Shown: piece by piece, positions 62,178 to 64,000 of the stretch
Layout of the letters: each line of letters opens with the position of its first letter
Position numbering within the stretch: position 1 is the stretch's first letter
Assembly: GCA_032871835.1 (NCBI GenBank)
Contig: CM065297.1
Coordinates: 92,711,052 to 92,775,051 of the forward strand
Source of the DNA: Dipteronia dyeriana
Lineage: Eukaryota > Streptophyta > Magnoliopsida > Sapindales > Sapindaceae
Length of the DNA stretch: 64,000 nucleotides
Direction of reading: 5' to 3'
Translations under genes and position numbers: made by a program
Notes under the pieces: generated by a model
Told to the model about the DNA's origin: nothing
Seen by the model: only the letters and a program-made list of their open reading frames with translations
The model's database searches: none

Positions 62178-62186
62178 TTTCCCGCC
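62178..62186. promoter_or_regulatory. E2F-type site upstream of TOP3A
   Basis: The plus strand reads TTTCCCGCC, an exact match to the E2F consensus TTTSSCGS, 66-74 bp upstream of the ATG. E2F sites are typical of plant S-phase and repair genes. No clear TATA box was recognised. Function is inferred from motif and position only. Confidence 0.55.
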
Positions 62187-63365
62187 GTTTTCAGGCTTTC
62201 TACGCTCGGTGGGGATCTCGAATGACTGAAATGACCTTCTTCGAAGTAGAAGTATATTCAATGTTTTTAAGGTGTCTATGGTCATTTCAACAATACAGTC
62301 ATTTTATTTTTATTTTGTGGTAATTCTTATGGTAGCCAAAAATGGACAGCGGTCCAATTTTACGAACCCAACTAGGAAACGTATCTTTAAAGAGTTACGA
62401 TAATTTGACCATTAAAAAACCATAACTACACTCTTTTTATAATTATATTCATTAAAAAAAATAAAAATCTATAATTTATAAATAATTCTCATTTAATATC
62501 AAAAAATAATTTATTTAATTATACTGTATTGTATTTTTATAAATACATACCATCTATAATTATTATTACATTATTTACTCAACTTTATTATTATTTCAGA
62601 TTTTGATACTATCTTTAATTCACTTATTATTCTTTTTCTTATCACTTTTTTTTTTCAAAATCAAGCTACATTTTTCATTAAAAATCCATTTTAATAGTTG
62701 TATTATTATTATTAGATAACCACTTTGTTTAGAGAGTTTTACGGATATAAGATTTGTGCAATATCCCATTTGATGTGGAAGTAGATATGTGTTAAATGAT
62801 ATTTTTTTTAAATATATAGGTGTTCAAAAAAAATTGTAGAACATCTAATATATTTTTAAAAGAAAAAACATTTAATATTGATAAATAAATAAAAGTCTAA
62901 AGTGTGTTTGAAATAAATAAAAATATATAGATAATATAGTTAATATAAAAGTATGTTTATATGCATAATAATTTTGTTTTCCTAATAAAAAAATAAAAAT
63001 TAATGTAAAACTTACTTTTTCACAACCAAATTTATCTTATGACTTTGATTCATTTTCCATACTTTTATCAATCAATTTGTATTTCCTTAAAAGAGATTGA
63101 AAATATATTTAAAAGATAATCTAATGTTTATTAAAATGGAAAGAATTTTTAAGATATATATTAATGTGAAATCATTAATAAGAAAAAAAATTATAAAAGA
63201 TTAAAATAAGAAACTAATTAATAATTATTTGTGGGTGTACTAACAATCAATTAGTCATCTTAGTAAATTTACTCAAGGGTATTATTAGATTTTTAAAAAC
63301 AAATTAATTTATTGTGTAGATACAGTTTTAAGGGGTGCAAATATCGTTACTCTTATTAAAAGTAG
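62187..63365. other. Upstream intergenic region of TOP3A
   Basis: AT-rich, no gene supported beyond the promoter. Confidence 0.5.
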
Positions 63366-64000
63366 TATTCAATGCCCAAATCCATCATAAGGGTCTAACC
63401 CACTTATCAGATTTGACAAAGTCATCTATGACCAGGTCAAAAATATTGCACAAGTATGCTCAAATGATTTAGTTTAAATATAATTTCCAAGATTGTAGGA
63501 TAAAATCAATGTTTGATCCCACAATCTCAAGCCAAAATCAATGGGATCAGGGGATCAATTGCTTCTCCTACTATAAATAAGAGAGATTCAAGACAAATCA
63601 ATGGGGCTCCCACTCACAAAGAACCGAAGCCTGGGAGGAGCACTCATACTCACTAAAAACAGTTAATGATGGGAACACAATCTCTGACTCACACGTCAAC
63701 TTCCTCTGCTCTCAATTCATTCTTAATAGTTTCTTAAGCAATATTTCTCCATCCTTGAGTTTTACAAGAGTCATCACTAAACTCAAAAAATGATTCTAAC
63801 TTTATTATTGCACTAGTCTTCAATTGCATTTGAAGTCATTCGACCAACACACGTTTCATTTTCACTTGACCAACACGTATCATTTGTAGCATATTAAATT
63901 CATTCGACAACGGTCTTTCCTTGTCTACCATACATTCAGCCTAAGCGAAAAAATTGAACGACACCACCCAGGACTCGACCATCCTTGTTTACGGTTTGAT
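63366..64000 (+). mobile_element. Possible LTR running off the right edge
   Basis: More balanced composition than its left neighbour. TATA-like ctataaataagagag (63571-63585) is followed by LTR leader-like text. No coding or partner LTR visible in the window. Confidence 0.3.

Noticed and set aside
62187..63365. Search for a second host gene upstream of TOP3A
   Set aside because: No frame of useful length or recognisable protein text on either strand.

Overview
This is a nuclear window from a flowering plant, probably a eudicot. It is AT-rich and dense in microsatellites and nested plant transposons (Ty1/copia, Ty3/Tat-lineage, hAT, PIF/Harbinger, MULE-like). It carries one intron-rich host gene whose protein I recognise as plant DNA topoisomerase 3-alpha. 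I cannot name the species. No rRNA, tRNA, CRISPR or prokaryotic-style operon was seen.

Host gene: TOP3A lies on the minus strand from 62112 (ATG) to 29351 (TGA). I could place 24 coding exons with consistent phases. Together they give 908 codons plus stop, close to the usual plant length. The gene spans about 33 kb because intron 15 (7.0 kb) and intron 20 (10.6 kb) each hold a complete LTR retrotransposon. An E2F-type site sits about 70 bp upstream of the ATG.

Transposons inside the gene: intron 20 holds copia-1 (31473-41012, minus strand, target duplication gaagc). Its gag is split by a complete 3.84-kb hAT element (36203-40040, target duplication cttgggat). Its RNase H is split by a GC-rich hAT-like MITE (31850-32376). 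Intron 15 holds copia-2 (44219-49421, plus strand, target duplication ttaaa) and a decayed copia RNase H fragment beside it. Smaller MITE, TRIM and LTR remnants lie in introns 1, 8, 13 and 18.

Left half (1-29 kb): no host gene could be supported. From the left there is a hAT MITE (280-1094) and a 68-bp tandem repeat (3120-3323). Next is a decayed Tat-lineage Ty3/gypsy element on the minus strand (3491 to about 14.5 kb or beyond) with gag, protease, RT, two RNase H regions, integrase and an extra ORF on the opposite strand. A PIF/Harbinger MITE (17313-18063) follows. A non-autonomous LTR element (19170-22544), whose LTRs are related to the Tat LTR, sits inside another MITE (18822-22918). A hAT MITE with a triplicated left end (23215-23858) and a MULE-like MITE (27179-28184) complete this side.

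Right flank (62.1-64 kb): the TOP3A promoter, then AT-rich sequence, then what may be the start of another LTR running off the window.

The only genes that work together here are transposon modules. The clearest undescribed structures are the four-layer nest (gene, copia, hAT and MITE), the triplicated hAT end, and the Tat-related non-autonomous LTR family.
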